Below are positions 1-8,309 of a stretch of DNA of 64,000 bases, in pieces. The stretch is taken from contig NZ_LGEG01000219.1 of the NCBI RefSeq assembly GCF_001280125.1, forward strand, positions 1 through 64,000, in the 5' to 3' direction. The translations under genes were made by a program, and so were the position numbers. Numbering within the stretch: position 1 is the stretch's first letter; each line of letters starts with the position of its first letter. The stretch is from Streptomyces sp. NRRL F-6492. Its GTDB lineage: Bacteria > Actinomycetota > Actinomycetes > Streptomycetales > Streptomycetaceae. The notes under the pieces were generated by a model. It was not told the DNA's origin. It saw only the letters and a program-made list of their open reading frames with translations, and did not search any database.

Positions 1-1048
1 GTACGGCTTCCAGGACGTGGGCCGCGGCGGGGGCGAGGAGGGCGCGGGGAAGGACGGGTCCCCGGCGCGCCGGGGCGAGCTGGCCCATGTCCCCGACGAG
101 TTCGACGATCTCCTCGGCGTCGGTGACGAGGGTGGCGTCGCCCCTGAGGAGTTCGTGGACGCCCGCGGAGAGCGCGCTGGTGACCGGTCCGGGCACGCCC
201 ATGGTGTGGCGGCCGAGCCGGGTGGCGGCGCGGGCGGTGGAGAGGGAGCCGCTGCGGTGCCGGGCCTCGACGACGACGGTTCCGCGGGTGAGGGCGGCGA
301 TGACGCGGTTGCGGAGGATGAAGCGGCTGGGGGTCGGATGGCTTCCGGGCGGCAACTCGCCGACGACGAGGCCTTGTTCGGCGACGCGCCGGATGAGCCG
401 GTCGTGGCCGCGGGGGTAGGGGACGTCGATGCCGCAGGCGAGGACGGCGACGGTGGCGCCGCCGGCGGCGAGGGCTCCCCGGTGGGCGGCGCCGTCGATG
501 CCGTAGGCGGCTCCGGAGACGACGACCCAGCCCTTTCTCGCGAGGTCGGTGGCGAGGCCGGTGGCGAGGTGGGCGCCGTAGGGGGTGCAGGCGCGGGCGC
601 CGACGAGGGCGACGGAGCGCAGGGCCCAGGTGCGCAGGTCGGCGGGGCCCCGGAGCCAGAGGCCGAGGGGGCGGGCGTCTCCGAGGTCGTCGAGCTGCCG
701 GGGCCATTCGGTGTCGCCGGGGATGAGGAAGCGGCCGCCGAGGGCGTGGACGGTGTCGAGGTCGCGGGCGGGTTCGGCGGCGGTGGCGCGCAGCTGCCAG
801 GAGGCGACGCGTCTGCGGCCGGTGCCGGGGAAGGCCTCTTCGCCGGAAGAGCCGAAAGAACCGGTGGAGGCGGAAAGATCGGTGGAGGTGAAGGTGGAGT
901 TGGCGGTGTCGGGCCGGAGGAGCCGTTCGAGGAAGCCGGTGGCTCCGTAGTGGCGGATCCAGCGGCCCGCGTGCTCGTCGCCGGGTTCGACGGTGCGGGT
1001 GAGGGCGGCGCGGGCGAGCCGCTCGTCCATGGGCGCGGTCGAGGTCAT
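1..1048 (-). CDS. dprA: DNA-processing protein DprA (partial, 3' end outside window)
   Basis: DprA/Smf family protein that binds single-stranded DNA and loads RecA in transforming bacteria; in Streptomyces, which is not known to be naturally competent, its role is open. I translated the minus strand from ATG at 1048 for 349 codons to the window edge with no stop. The Rossmann-like DprA core is clear: VALVGARACTPYGAH, WVVVSGAAYGIDGAAHRGAL and, further on, GSHPTPSRFILRNRVIAAL followed by VVVEARHRSGSL. The first four bases overlap the stop of the upstream comM gene (ATGA), so the two are translationally coupled in a yraN-comM-dprA operon. About 350 residues are present; the C-terminal winged-helix part lies beyond the left edge. 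Confidence 0.93.
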   Translation of the reverse strand, partial: MTSTAPMDERLARAALTRTVEPGDEHAGRWIRHYGATGFLERLLRPDTANSTFTSTDLSASTGSFGSSGEEAFPGTGRRRVASWQLRATAAEPARDLDTVHALGGRFLIPGDTEWPRQLDDLGDARPLGLWLRGPADLRTWALRSVALVGARACTPYGAHLATGLATDLARKGWVVVSGAAYGIDGAAHRGALAAGGATVAVLACGIDVPYPRGHDRLIRRVAEQGLVVGELPPGSHPTPSRFILRNRVIAALTRGTVVVEARHRSGSLSTARAATRLGRHTMGVPGPVTSALSAGVHELLRGDATLVTDAEEIVELVGDMGQLAPARRGPVLPRALLAPAAAHVLEAV

Positions 1049-2676
1049 GCGCGGCCTCCCCTTCCCACGGGTACGCCGCTTCCCACGGGCACGCCGCGGG
1101 TGACGCCGGTGCGCATCTCCAGGGCGAGGGCGACGTCCCGGCCGTCGGGCCGGTCGTGCCCCGCCAGGTCGGCGACGGTCCACGCGACGCGCAGAACGCG
1201 GTCGAGGCCGCGGGCGGTGAGCAGTCCGCGCTCGATGTCGCGTTCGGCCTCGGCGAGGGCTCCGGGCGCGGCGTGGTGGCGGGTGCGGAGCTCGTGGCCG
1301 GGGATCTCGCTGTTGACCCTCCAGGGGGTGTCGGCGAGACGGGCGGCGGCCCGGTCGCGGGCCTCGCGGACGCGTGCGGCGACGGTGGCGGTGGGCTCTC
1401 CCCTGCCGCCCTGCCCGAGGAGGTCGGCGCGGGTGACGGGCTCGGCCTCGACGCGGAGGTCGACCCGGTCGAGCAGGGGCCCGGAGAGGCGCGCCTGGTA
1501 GCGGCGGACGAGCGAGGGCGGGCATTCGCAGCCGGCGCCGTGCAGGGTGTGCCGTCCGCAGGGGCAGGGGTTGGCGGCGAGGGCCAGCAGGAAGCGGGCC
1601 GGGAGGCGGACGACGCCCGCGGCGCGGGCGATGACGACGTGCCCGGATTCGAGGGGCTGGCGGAGCGCGTCGAGTGCCTTGCCCGAGAACTCGGGGGCCT
1701 CGTCGAGAAAGAGGATGCCGCGGTGGGCGAGGGAGACGGCGCCGGGCCTGGGGAGTCCGTTTCCGCCGCCGACGAGGGACTGCATGGTGGCGGAGTGGTG
1801 GGGCGCGCAGTAGGGGGCACGGCGGACGAGGGGTTCGCCGGGCGGGAGGATGCCGGCGACGGAGTGGACGGCGGTGACCTCCAGGGACTCCTGGCGGGTG
1901 AGGGGCGGGAGGATGCCGGGGAGCCGTTCGGCCAGCATGGTCTTCCCCGCTCCGGGCGGACCGGAGAGCAGCAGGTGGTGGCTGCCGGCGGCGGCGATCT
2001 CCAGGGCGCGGCGGGCGTGGTGCTGGCCGGCGACGTCGGCGAGGTCGGGTCCTTCGGCGGGGTCGGCGGCGAGTCCGGTGCCGATGCCGGCGCCGGGGAC
2101 GAGGAGTCCGGCGAGCATGGCGTCGGGCCGTCCCTCTTCGGTGGGTTCCTCGTCGGGGACGGGTTCGTCGGTGAGGACGGCGATCAGCTGGCGGAGGCTG
2201 CGGACGCCGAGGACGGAGACGCCGGGGACGAGCGAGGCCTCGCCCGCGGTCTGTTCGGGGACGACGACCTGCCGGTATCCGGCGTCGGCGGCGGCGAGGA
2301 CGGCGGGCAGGATGCCGCGGACGGGGCGGACGCGTCCGTCGAGTCCGAGTTCGCCGATGAGGACGAGGTCGGCGATGGTGCGCGGGTCGATGCGTTCGGC
2401 GGCGCCGAGGACGGCCGCCGCGACGGCCAGGTCGAATCCGCTGCCGCCCTTGGGGACGGACGCCGGGCTGAGGCCGACGGTGAGCTTCTTCTGGGGCCAT
2501 TCGGCGCCGGAGTTGACGACGGCGGCGCGGACGCGGTCGCGGCTCTCGGTGAGGCTCTTGTCGGGGAGGCCGACGAGGGCGAAGGCGGCGACGCCGGGTT
2601 CGAGGTCGGCCTGGACCTCGACGACGACGCCCTCGACGCCGACGAGGGCCACGGAGCAGGTGCGGGCGAATCCCAT
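1045..2676 (-). CDS. comM: YifB/ComM-family Mg-chelatase-like AAA+ ATPase
   Basis: AAA+ ATPase of the YifB/ComM family. In naturally transformable bacteria ComM is a hexameric helicase that promotes branch migration during integration of incoming DNA; the Streptomyces substrate is unknown. The 543-residue protein has the N-terminal Lon-protease-like (ChlI) domain to about residue 170, Walker A GPPGAGKT at about 239-246, Walker B in GILFLDEAPEF and the typical PCPCGR zinc-binding segment. The start is ATG at 2676, one base after the yraN stop, and the stop overlaps the dprA start. Length and architecture are normal for the family. Confidence 0.93.
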   Translation of the reverse strand: MGFARTCSVALVGVEGVVVEVQADLEPGVAAFALVGLPDKSLTESRDRVRAAVVNSGAEWPQKKLTVGLSPASVPKGGSGFDLAVAAAVLGAAERIDPRTIADLVLIGELGLDGRVRPVRGILPAVLAAADAGYRQVVVPEQTAGEASLVPGVSVLGVRSLRQLIAVLTDEPVPDEEPTEEGRPDAMLAGLLVPGAGIGTGLAADPAEGPDLADVAGQHHARRALEIAAAGSHHLLLSGPPGAGKTMLAERLPGILPPLTRQESLEVTAVHSVAGILPPGEPLVRRAPYCAPHHSATMQSLVGGGNGLPRPGAVSLAHRGILFLDEAPEFSGKALDALRQPLESGHVVIARAAGVVRLPARFLLALAANPCPCGRHTLHGAGCECPPSLVRRYQARLSGPLLDRVDLRVEAEPVTRADLLGQGGRGEPTATVAARVREARDRAAARLADTPWRVNSEIPGHELRTRHHAAPGALAEAERDIERGLLTARGLDRVLRVAWTVADLAGHDRPDGRDVALALEMRTGVTRGVPVGSGVPVGRGGRA

Positions 2677-2677
2677 C

Positions 2678-3061
2678 TCACGCCACCCCCTGGGCGTGGG
2701 TGAGGACGGGGGCGCCGCGGCGGGGCAGGACGATGCCGACGAGGTCGATGCGGACGCCGCCGGCGGGGGCCGGGGCGCCGCTGCGGTCGAGCCAGCAGTC
2801 GGCGAGGCGGCGGAGCCGTTCGGCCTTGCGGGGCGTGACGGCGGCCATCGGGTGTTCGTAGGCTCCGTGGCGCCGGGTCTTGACCTCGCAGATGACGAGG
2901 GTGTCGCCGTCGCGGGCGACGATGTCGATCTCGCCGGTCCGGCCGCAGCGCCAGTTGCGGGCGAGGATGTGCATGCCGGTCGCGGTGAGCCGGCGGGTCG
3001 CCAGCTCCTCCCCGTACCGTCCGAGCGCGCGGGTGGCGCTGGTCTTGTCGGTCGTGTTCAT
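2678..3061 (-). CDS. yraN: YraN family endonuclease-like protein (UPF0102)
   Basis: Predicted PD-(D/E)XK nuclease-fold protein of the UPF0102/YraN family; its substrate is not established. The protein is 127 residues. The candidate catalytic residues lie in [11 protein letters not shown] and, after a short gap, CEVKTR, which match the E..D..ExK arrangement of this fold. A longer reading frame extends upstream, but ATG at 3061 has a strong GGAGGTGG ribosome-binding site about eight bases upstream and gives the usual length, so I use it. The gene is followed one base later by comM and forms the first gene of a yraN-comM-dprA operon. Confidence 0.9.
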   Translation of the reverse strand: MNTTDKTSATRALGRYGEELATRRLTATGMHILARNWRCGRTGEIDIVARDGDTLVICEVKTRRHGAYEHPMAAVTPRKAERLRRLADCWLDRSGAPAPAGGVRIDLVGIVLPRRGAPVLTHAQGVA

Positions 3062-3115
3062 ACGGACCACCTCCGTCACCGACTGTGACGGGGTGGGGCG
3101 TTTCGTGTGCGGGGC

Positions 3116-3142
3116 TGTGGACGGCCGAGGGGCTGTGGAGAA
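3116..3142 (-). promoter_or_regulatory. Two DnaA-box-like 9-mers upstream of yraN
   Basis: On the minus strand the 9-mers CCGTCCACA (3116-3124) and TTCTCCACA (3134-3142) both fit the relaxed Streptomyces DnaA-box pattern (T/C)(T/C)(G/A/C)TCCACA. They lie in the same orientation 18 bases apart, between DUF2469 and yraN. Function is not shown; in a GC-rich genome TCCACA cores occur by chance. Confidence 0.3.
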
Positions 3143-3202
3143 CTCCCTCACTCGTGGGGGTGGCCCCGGGGTGGTCCTCCTGCGGCGTCTCCGCCGTCGT
3201 CC

Positions 3203-3511
3203 TCAGCTGCCGGGAAGTTCGAGGTCGCTCTTGTTGAGCTCCTCAATGTTCACGTCCTTGAACGTGAGGACGCGGACCTGCTTGACGAACCTGGCCGGCC
3301 TGTACATGTCCCAGACCCAGGCATCGGCCATGCTGACCTCGAAGAAGACCTCCCCCTGCACCGAGTGCACCTGCATCTCGTAGTCGTTGGTGAGGTAGAA
3401 ACGCCGCTCGGTCTCGATCACGTATTTGAACAGGCCGACGACGTCGCGGTACTCCCGGTAGAGCTTCAGCTCCATCTCGGTCTCGTACTTCTCGAGGTCC
3501 TCGGCGCTCAT
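3203..3511 (-). CDS. DUF2469 domain-containing protein
   Basis: Small acidic protein of 102 residues belonging to the actinobacterial DUF2469 family; its function is not known. The sequence starts MSAEDLEKYETEMELKLY and contains FKYVIETERRFYLTNDYE, a very conserved segment in this family. The reading frame extends further upstream, but ATG at 3511 has an AAGGGGAA ribosome-binding site and matches the family's start. It lies between the Nudix gene (55-base gap) and yraN (141-base gap) in the same orientation, so it may belong to the end of the sipZ-Nudix transcript. No membrane segment or signal peptide is visible. Confidence 0.9.
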   Translation of the reverse strand: MSAEDLEKYETEMELKLYREYRDVVGLFKYVIETERRFYLTNDYEMQVHSVQGEVFFEVSMADAWVWDMYRPARFVKQVRVLTFKDVNIEELNKSDLELPGS

Positions 3512-3566
3512 GGCATGTTCCCCTTCAGCCGTGCGTCCCCCTATTGTGCGCCAGCCGTACGCGTCC

Positions 3567-4217
3567 CTAAACGATTTCCGGGGCGAGGGCGACCGGTGCA
3601 CGCGGAGGTCCCTCGTCGAGCAGCGTGCGCAGCAGCTCGGCGAGCCTGGTCGGGTACACCGTCTCACGGGCGGCCGACAGTTCGGCGGAGGTCCACCATC
3701 TCAGGCCCGAGAGGCTGCGGGTCTCCAGCTCCGTGAGGGCCCGCGGGCCGGGCGCGGCCCCGGTCGGGCGGGTGCGGGCCAGGTAGTACCACTCGTCCTG
3801 GTCCCAGCGGCGTCCGTCGAAGGGGAAGGAGCAGTGCCGGGTCCAGAGGACGGGCCCGAGGTCGGCTTCGGTGATGCCGGTCTCCTCCGCGAGCTCGCGC
3901 AGCGCCGCCGCTTCCGGGGTCTCGTCGCCCTCCAGGCCTCCGCCGGGGGTGAACCACCAGGAGAGACCGGGATCGTCGGGCTCGTGGCCGTGCAGCAGCA
4001 GGACCCGGTCGTCGGGGTCGAGCAGGACGACCCGCGCGACCTTCCGCACCACGCGCCCCGCACCCGGCGCGGAGCCCTCCGCACCGGACGGAAGCTCCCC
4101 GGCGGGATCCCCGGCGGCCTCCCCCGCACCCGGCGCGCGCCCTCCGGCACCCTCCGCCACGGGCTCCCCCGCAGGCTTTTCCGCGCAATCCCCCGCGTCC
4201 CCCGCACGTCCCGTCAT
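3567..4217 (-). CDS. Nudix hydrolase
   Basis: Hydrolase of the Nudix superfamily (nucleoside diphosphate linked to X); the specific substrate cannot be read from sequence. The 216-residue protein carries a perfect Nudix box, G-x5-E-x7-REL-AEE-TGI, within GGGLEGDETPEAAALRELAE and the following ETGI. The first 60 or so residues are a Gly/Ala/Glu/Pro-rich low-complexity extension outside the catalytic fold. ATG at 4217 overlaps the sipZ stop (ATGA), so translation is coupled to sipZ. A Nudix gene immediately after the last signal peptidase is a conserved Streptomyces arrangement. Confidence 0.9.
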   Translation of the reverse strand: MTGRAGDAGDCAEKPAGEPVAEGAGGRAPGAGEAAGDPAGELPSGAEGSAPGAGRVVRKVARVVLLDPDDRVLLLHGHEPDDPGLSWWFTPGGGLEGDETPEAAALRELAEETGITEADLGPVLWTRHCSFPFDGRRWDQDEWYYLARTRPTGAAPGPRALTELETRSLSGLRWWTSAELSAARETVYPTRLAELLRTLLDEGPPRAPVALAPEIV

Positions 4218-4978
4218 ACCCCTGCCCTCTCCCGCGTCCCGGCCCGCCGGGCGTCCGGTCGCCGGCCCAGGAGCCGCTTCACCGGTCCGTACGCGGCCCC
4301 CGCGAAGACCAGTATGCCGCCGGCCGCGATCATCGTGAGGAGGGTCTTGAACGGCCCCGGCCGCGAGAGGCCGCCCGGCAGGTCGGCGAAGCCCGTCGGG
4401 CGGTCCAGGAGGCCCTTGGCCGGCCAGACGACGGCGTCGACCCTGGCGACGACCGTGGAGCGGGGCACGGAGCCCTGGCCGGCCTCTTCGAGGTGGCTGC
4501 GGGAGTCGAGGGAGGTGTGCCGGTCGTCGCCGAGGAGGAAGAGGCTGCCTTCGGGGACCTTCACGGAGAACTCCTGGCCGGAGGCGACCGCCCGGCCGCT
4601 CGTCCCGGCCCTGAGGTACGGCTCGTCGACGGCCTTGCCGTCGACGGTGAGCCGCCCGTCCCCGCCGCAGCAGGCGACGGTGTCGCCGCCGACGGCCACG
4701 ACCCGCTTGACCATGGGAGAGGAGCTCCAGAGGGGGTCGTCGAAGACGACGACGTCGCCGCGCTTCACCTCGGCCCCGTCGACGCGCTCGGCCAGCACGC
4801 GGGAGTTGACGTCGAGGGTGGGGGTCATGGAGTCGCTGGGGACGGTGTACGGCCGGTAGAGCAGGGCCCCCCAGACGAACCCGCCGAGGAAGAGCGCACA
4901 GCCGACGGCCACGGCCAGCCCCGACAGCACGCTGCCGAGGCGGCCGTGGCCGTCCTTGGTCCGTATGGTTCCGCTCAT
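4214..4978 (-). CDS. sipZ: Type I signal peptidase (SipZ type)
   Basis: Membrane-bound serine/lysine leader peptidase that cleaves signal peptides of exported proteins on the outer face of the membrane. The 254-residue protein has an N-terminal membrane segment (about 17-38), the catalytic serine in VPSDSMTPTL (Ser50), the general base lysine in MVKRVVAVGGD (Lys91), the box GDDRHTSLDSR and a second membrane segment near 213-232. The start is ATG 4978; a GTG two codons upstream is possible but would overlap the GGGGT ribosome-binding site. A 53-base gap separates it from sipY, in line with reports in S. lividans that sipZ heads its own operon while sipWXY form another. The Nudix gene follows with a four-base overlap. 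Confidence 0.88.
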   Translation of the reverse strand: MSGTIRTKDGHGRLGSVLSGLAVAVGCALFLGGFVWGALLYRPYTVPSDSMTPTLDVNSRVLAERVDGAEVKRGDVVVFDDPLWSSSPMVKRVVAVGGDTVACCGGDGRLTVDGKAVDEPYLRAGTSGRAVASGQEFSVKVPEGSLFLLGDDRHTSLDSRSHLEEAGQGSVPRSTVVARVDAVVWPAKGLLDRPTGFADLPGGLSRPGPFKTLLTMIAAGGILVFAGAAYGPVKRLLGRRPDARRAGTRERAGV

Positions 4979-5031
4979 GTGCACCCCAGAGGTCTGTCGA
5001 CGGTCCGGGACGGCACATTACCCGCGGGTCG

Positions 5032-5961
5032 TTACCCGGCGGTATGCCTCGCGAGCTGCTTCTTCCGGCGCCACAGCACCAGCGGGAGCGCTCCGGCGAG
5101 GCTCGCCGCGCCGAGCGGGGCGGCGGCCATCGCCTTGTTGAGGGCGGGGTCGTCGAAGACGGTGGGCACCGGGAGCGTGGCCCAGCGGGTGACCGGCCAG
5201 GCGACGACGACGGCGCGGCCCACGACCAGGTCGTCGGCGACGGTGCCGCCGCCGGGGAGCTCCTGGTGGAAGCGGGAGTCCAGGGAGTTCTGGCGGTTGT
5301 CGCCCATGACCCAGATGCGGCCCTCGGGGACCTTGATCGGGCCGAAGGAGTCCTGGCAGGGCACGGAGCCGGGGTAGAGGTACGCGGTCTCGTCGAGCGG
5401 CACGCCGTTGAGGACGACCTTGCCGCCCTCCTTGCAGGAGACGGTGTCGCCGCCGACCGCGATGACGCGCTTGATGAGGTCCTTCTCCTCGGCGGACGGC
5501 ATGAGGCCGATGAAGCTGAGGAACTTCTGCACGACGTTCGGCTTGGGCGTCGCCGCGGTCTCCAGCCAGCCGCCCGGGTCGTGGAAGACGACGACCTCGC
5601 CGCGCTCGGGCTCGGAGCCGAACCACGGGGTCAGTTTGTCGACGAGGACCCGGTCGCCCTTCTTGAGGGTGTTCATCATCGATTCCGAGGGGATCGAGAA
5701 CGCCTGCACCAGGAAGGTCTTGATCAGCAGGGCGAGCACCAGCGCGATGCCGACGAGGAGGGGCAGTTCCTTCCAGAAGGACCGCTGCTTCTTGGGGGCC
5801 CTGCCGGACCGGCCCGTCCCGTCGTCGTGCGGCGTCCCGCCGCCGTGCGACACCTCGTCATCCGTCACGTTGCCACCCGCCACGTCGTCAGCCCTGGCCT
5901 CGTCGGCCCTCTTCTCGGGCTCATCGTGTCCGGATCGTGCGCCGACGGCCAAATCCCCCAC
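5032..5961 (-). CDS. sipY: Type I signal peptidase (SipY type)
   Basis: Type I signal peptidase. The 309-residue protein has a long acidic cytoplasmic N-terminus, a membrane segment at about 66-82, the catalytic serine in IPSESMMNTL (Ser94), catalytic lysine in DLIKRVIAVGGD (Lys164), the conserved VMGDNRQNSLDSR box and a C-terminal membrane anchor ending in a basic WRRKKQ. The two-anchor form is the topology reported for most Streptomyces Sip proteins; in S. lividans SipY is the most important of the four. I place the start at GTG 5961, five bases after GAGGAG; GTG 5967 is an alternative. The start lies inside the end of sipX, a 41-base overlap. Confidence 0.87.
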   Translation of the reverse strand: MGDLAVGARSGHDEPEKRADEARADDVAGGNVTDDEVSHGGGTPHDDGTGRSGRAPKKQRSFWKELPLLVGIALVLALLIKTFLVQAFSIPSESMMNTLKKGDRVLVDKLTPWFGSEPERGEVVVFHDPGGWLETAATPKPNVVQKFLSFIGLMPSAEEKDLIKRVIAVGGDTVSCKEGGKVVLNGVPLDETAYLYPGSVPCQDSFGPIKVPEGRIWVMGDNRQNSLDSRFHQELPGGGTVADDLVVGRAVVVAWPVTRWATLPVPTVFDDPALNKAMAAAPLGAASLAGALPLVLWRRKKQLARHTAG

Positions 5962-6892
5962 ATCCACTCCTCAGTCCGTGCGAACGCCTGCCCCGGAACA
6001 GGGACAGGCCCACCACTCCCATAACGAGCAGAAGTTCCGCAGGGGTCGGGAGCCCGGGCAATCCGTTCAGATTCCGCTGGGACACACTATGCGACGCACC
6101 GGACGCGTCACCGGCACCCGCACCGGCGTCGGGCACTCCGGCGAAGGTCCCCCGTTCCTCCAGGCCCCGCCAGTGGCCGACGGGCCAGACGATCGCCACG
6201 GCACGTCCCACGACCTGGTCCTCCGCGACCGTGCCGTGGTCCTTCTCGTCGAGGTGGAAGCGGGAGTCGGCCGAGTCGGAGCGGTGGTCGCCGAGGACGA
6301 AGATCCGGCCCTCGGGGACCTTCACCTCGAAGGGGATGGTGGACGGCGCGTTCCCCGGATGGAGGTACGGCTCGTCCAGCGGTACGCCGTTGACGGTGAG
6401 CCGCCCGTCCTCGCCGCAGCAGCGGACGGTGTCGCCGCCGACGGCCACGACCCGCTTGATGAGGTCCCGCTCGTCGGCCGAGGGCAGCAGTCCGATGAAG
6501 GTCAGTGCCTGTTTGGCCTGCTTGATGCCGACGGGGTCGTCGGCGGGCGGCGCGGGGTCCTGGTGGAGCCAGTTGCCGGGGTCCTTGAAGACGACGACGT
6601 CGCCGCGCTGCGGGCGGGAGCCGAACCAGGGGGTGAGCTTGTCGACGAGGACCCGGTCCTGGATCCGGATCGTCTGCTCCATGGAGCCGGAGGGGATGAC
6701 GAACGCCTGGACGAGGAAGGTCTTGAGGACGAGGGCGATGAGCACCGCGACCGTGGCCAGGATCGGGATCTCCCGGATCGCGGAGCGCTGCCGGCGCCGC
6801 TTGACCTTGCGGGCGAGCTTGCGCCGTTCGGCCCGTCCGGGCAGCTCGGCGGCGTGGGCGGCTCCGCCGGCCGGGCGGCCCCGGCTACCCAC
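5921..6892 (-). CDS. sipX: Type I signal peptidase (SipX type)
   Basis: Type I signal peptidase of 323 residues. It has a strongly basic N-terminal cytoplasmic stretch (KLARKVKRRRQR), a membrane segment at about 41-60, the catalytic serine in VIPSGSMEQTI (Ser70), the lysine in DLIKRVVAVGGD (Lys146) and the box VLGDHRSDSADSR, in which the usual Asn of GDN is His. A second membrane segment (about 285-302) is followed by a basic tail. GTG start at 6892 overlaps the sipW stop by eight bases. It lies between sipW and sipY in a tightly packed operon; the paralogues differ mainly in the cytoplasmic N-terminus and in the non-catalytic insert. Confidence 0.87.
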   Translation of the reverse strand: MGSRGRPAGGAAHAAELPGRAERRKLARKVKRRRQRSAIREIPILATVAVLIALVLKTFLVQAFVIPSGSMEQTIRIQDRVLVDKLTPWFGSRPQRGDVVVFKDPGNWLHQDPAPPADDPVGIKQAKQALTFIGLLPSADERDLIKRVVAVGGDTVRCCGEDGRLTVNGVPLDEPYLHPGNAPSTIPFEVKVPEGRIFVLGDHRSDSADSRFHLDEKDHGTVAEDQVVGRAVAIVWPVGHWRGLEERGTFAGVPDAGAGAGDASGASHSVSQRNLNGLPGLPTPAELLLVMGVVGLSLFRGRRSHGLRSGCGGFGRRRTIRTR

Positions 6893-7760
6893 GGGTTCCC
6901 GCCCCGCCGCCTCCGGGGCCCGTCGGGTGTCCGCCGGCCGGTGGCGCCGGTACGGCGTCGAAGGCGTCCGTGCCCGCCACCCCGGTCCAGCGGCCGAAGG
7001 GCCAGGCGATCCAGTCGGCGCGTCCGACGACCTTCTCGACGGGGACCATGCCGCCGCCGGGGCTGCCCAGGTGGTCCCGGGAGTCGCTGGACTGGCTGCG
7101 GTGGTCGCCCATGACCCAGAGCCTGTCCGCGGGGACGACGATGTCGAAGGGAACGCCGGAGGGCGGGTCGCCCGGCATCAGGTACCGCTCCACGACGGTG
7201 GTGCCGTTGACGGTGAGCCGGCCGTCCTTGTCGCAGCAGACGACCCGGTCGCCGCCGGTGCCGACGACCCGCTTCACGAAGTCGGTCTCGGCGGGCTCCG
7301 CGAGTCCGAGGGCGGCGGCCGCGTCGCGCAGCGGGCCGGTGACGGGGTCGCCCCCGGCCTCCTCCCGCACGAAGGACCCCGTGCCGTCGAAGACGACGAC
7401 GTCGCCGCGGCGCGGCTCGTCCCCGAAGCGGTACGCCAGTCTGTTCACCAGGATCCGGTCGCCGACCCGGAGCGTCGGTTCCATGGAGCGGCTGGGGATC
7501 AGGAAGGGCTGCACCACGAAGTGGCTCAGGAGCAGCAGGAAGGCCACGCAGGCGCCGCCCAGGAGGGCCGTGCGCCGCCAGGAGGGCCCGCCCGCGGAGT
7601 CCTCGGAGTCCTCGGAGTGCCCGGAGTCCTCGGAGCCCTCGGAGCCCTCAAAGTGCCCGGAAACGCGCGCGGAGCGCGGCCCTTCCTCCGTACCGGAGTC
7701 CCTGTCGGGGTCCGTGTCGGAAGAGGGGCCGCGCTCCGTGTGCTGTGCTTCGGTGTCCAT
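6885..7760 (-). CDS. sipW: Type I signal peptidase (SipW type, acidic N-terminus)
   Basis: First of four consecutive type I signal peptidases, 291 residues. The first 60 residues are an acidic Ser/Glu/Asp/Gly-rich cytoplasmic tail with SEDS-like repeats, followed by a membrane segment at about 62-82, the catalytic serine in IPSRSMEPTL (Ser92), the lysine in DFVKRVVGTGGD (Lys163) and the box VMGDHRSQSSDSR. No convincing C-terminal membrane segment is visible, so this one looks single-anchored at the N-terminus, unlike SipX and SipY. ATG at 7760 has no strong ribosome-binding site and lies 69 bases after the rplS stop, so read-through from rplS is plausible. Confidence 0.87.
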   Translation of the reverse strand: MDTEAQHTERGPSSDTDPDRDSGTEEGPRSARVSGHFEGSEGSEDSGHSEDSEDSAGGPSWRRTALLGGACVAFLLLLSHFVVQPFLIPSRSMEPTLRVGDRILVNRLAYRFGDEPRRGDVVVFDGTGSFVREEAGGDPVTGPLRDAAAALGLAEPAETDFVKRVVGTGGDRVVCCDKDGRLTVNGTTVVERYLMPGDPPSGVPFDIVVPADRLWVMGDHRSQSSDSRDHLGSPGGGMVPVEKVVGRADWIAWPFGRWTGVAGTDAFDAVPAPPAGGHPTGPGGGGAGTRG

Positions 7761-7829
7761 CGCCGGGCAAGCCTATCCGGCCTGTCCGTGCGGGGAGTCG
7801 GAAGCGTGACGCGCGCCGGGAGCCGGGGC

Positions 7830-8180
7830 TCAGCGGTCGCGCTTCTCCTTGATCTTGGCGGCCTTGCCGCGCAGCTCGCGGAGGTAGTAGAGCTTGGCGC
7901 GACGGACGTCACCGCGGGTCACGAGCTCGATCTTCTCGAAGATCGGGCTGTTGACCGGGAAGGTGCGCTCGACGCCGACGGAGAACGAGACCTTGCGGAC
8001 CGTGAAGGTCTCGCTGACGCCCGAGCCCTGGCGGCGGATGACGACGCCCTTGAACTGCTGGATGCGGGAGCGGCTGCCCTCGATGACGCGCACGTGGACG
8101 TTGACGGTGTCGCCCGGGCGGAAGGCGGGGAGGTCGGAGCGGAGCGAACCCGCGTTGACCTGGTCGAGCAGGGAGGCCAT
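7830..8180 (-). CDS. rplS: 50S ribosomal protein L19
   Basis: Structural protein of the large ribosomal subunit, located at the 30S-50S interface. The 116-residue sequence [20 protein letters not shown] through [20 protein letters not shown] and the C-terminal [14 protein letters not shown] is typical and of normal length. ATG at 8180 is chosen over a longer in-frame extension because it gives the family start and follows GAGGAAAGAGA. The gene sits between trmD and sipW; in many bacteria it ends the rpsP-rimM-trmD-rplS operon. A 129-base gap with a hairpin abutting the ribosome-binding site suggests separate control here. Confidence 0.97.
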   Translation of the reverse strand: MASLLDQVNAGSLRSDLPAFRPGDTVNVHVRVIEGSRSRIQQFKGVVIRRQGSGVSETFTVRKVSFSVGVERTFPVNSPIFEKIELVTRGDVRRAKLYYLRELRGKAAKIKEKRDR

Positions 8181-8195
8181 GGAGGTCTCTTTCCT

Positions 8196-8219
8196 CGCTG
8201 ATGCCACAGGTCATCAGCG
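8196..8219 (-). promoter_or_regulatory. Hairpin in rplS leader abutting the ribosome-binding site
   Basis: A perfect 8-bp stem, CGCTGATG / CATCAGCG with an eight-base loop (ACCTGTGG in mRNA sense), ends exactly where the rplS ribosome-binding sequence AGGAAAGAG begins. The position is that expected of a ribosomal-protein autoregulatory leader, but no known leader motif is recognised. Confidence 0.4.
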
Positions 8220-8309
8220 GTGCGTTCGAAGATGGTTTCGGAGACCGTCCGCTCCTGGCGGCGTCGTTCCCCCTGTGGCAGGGGCGCGCGCCGGACGGAC
8301 GGCAGCGGC

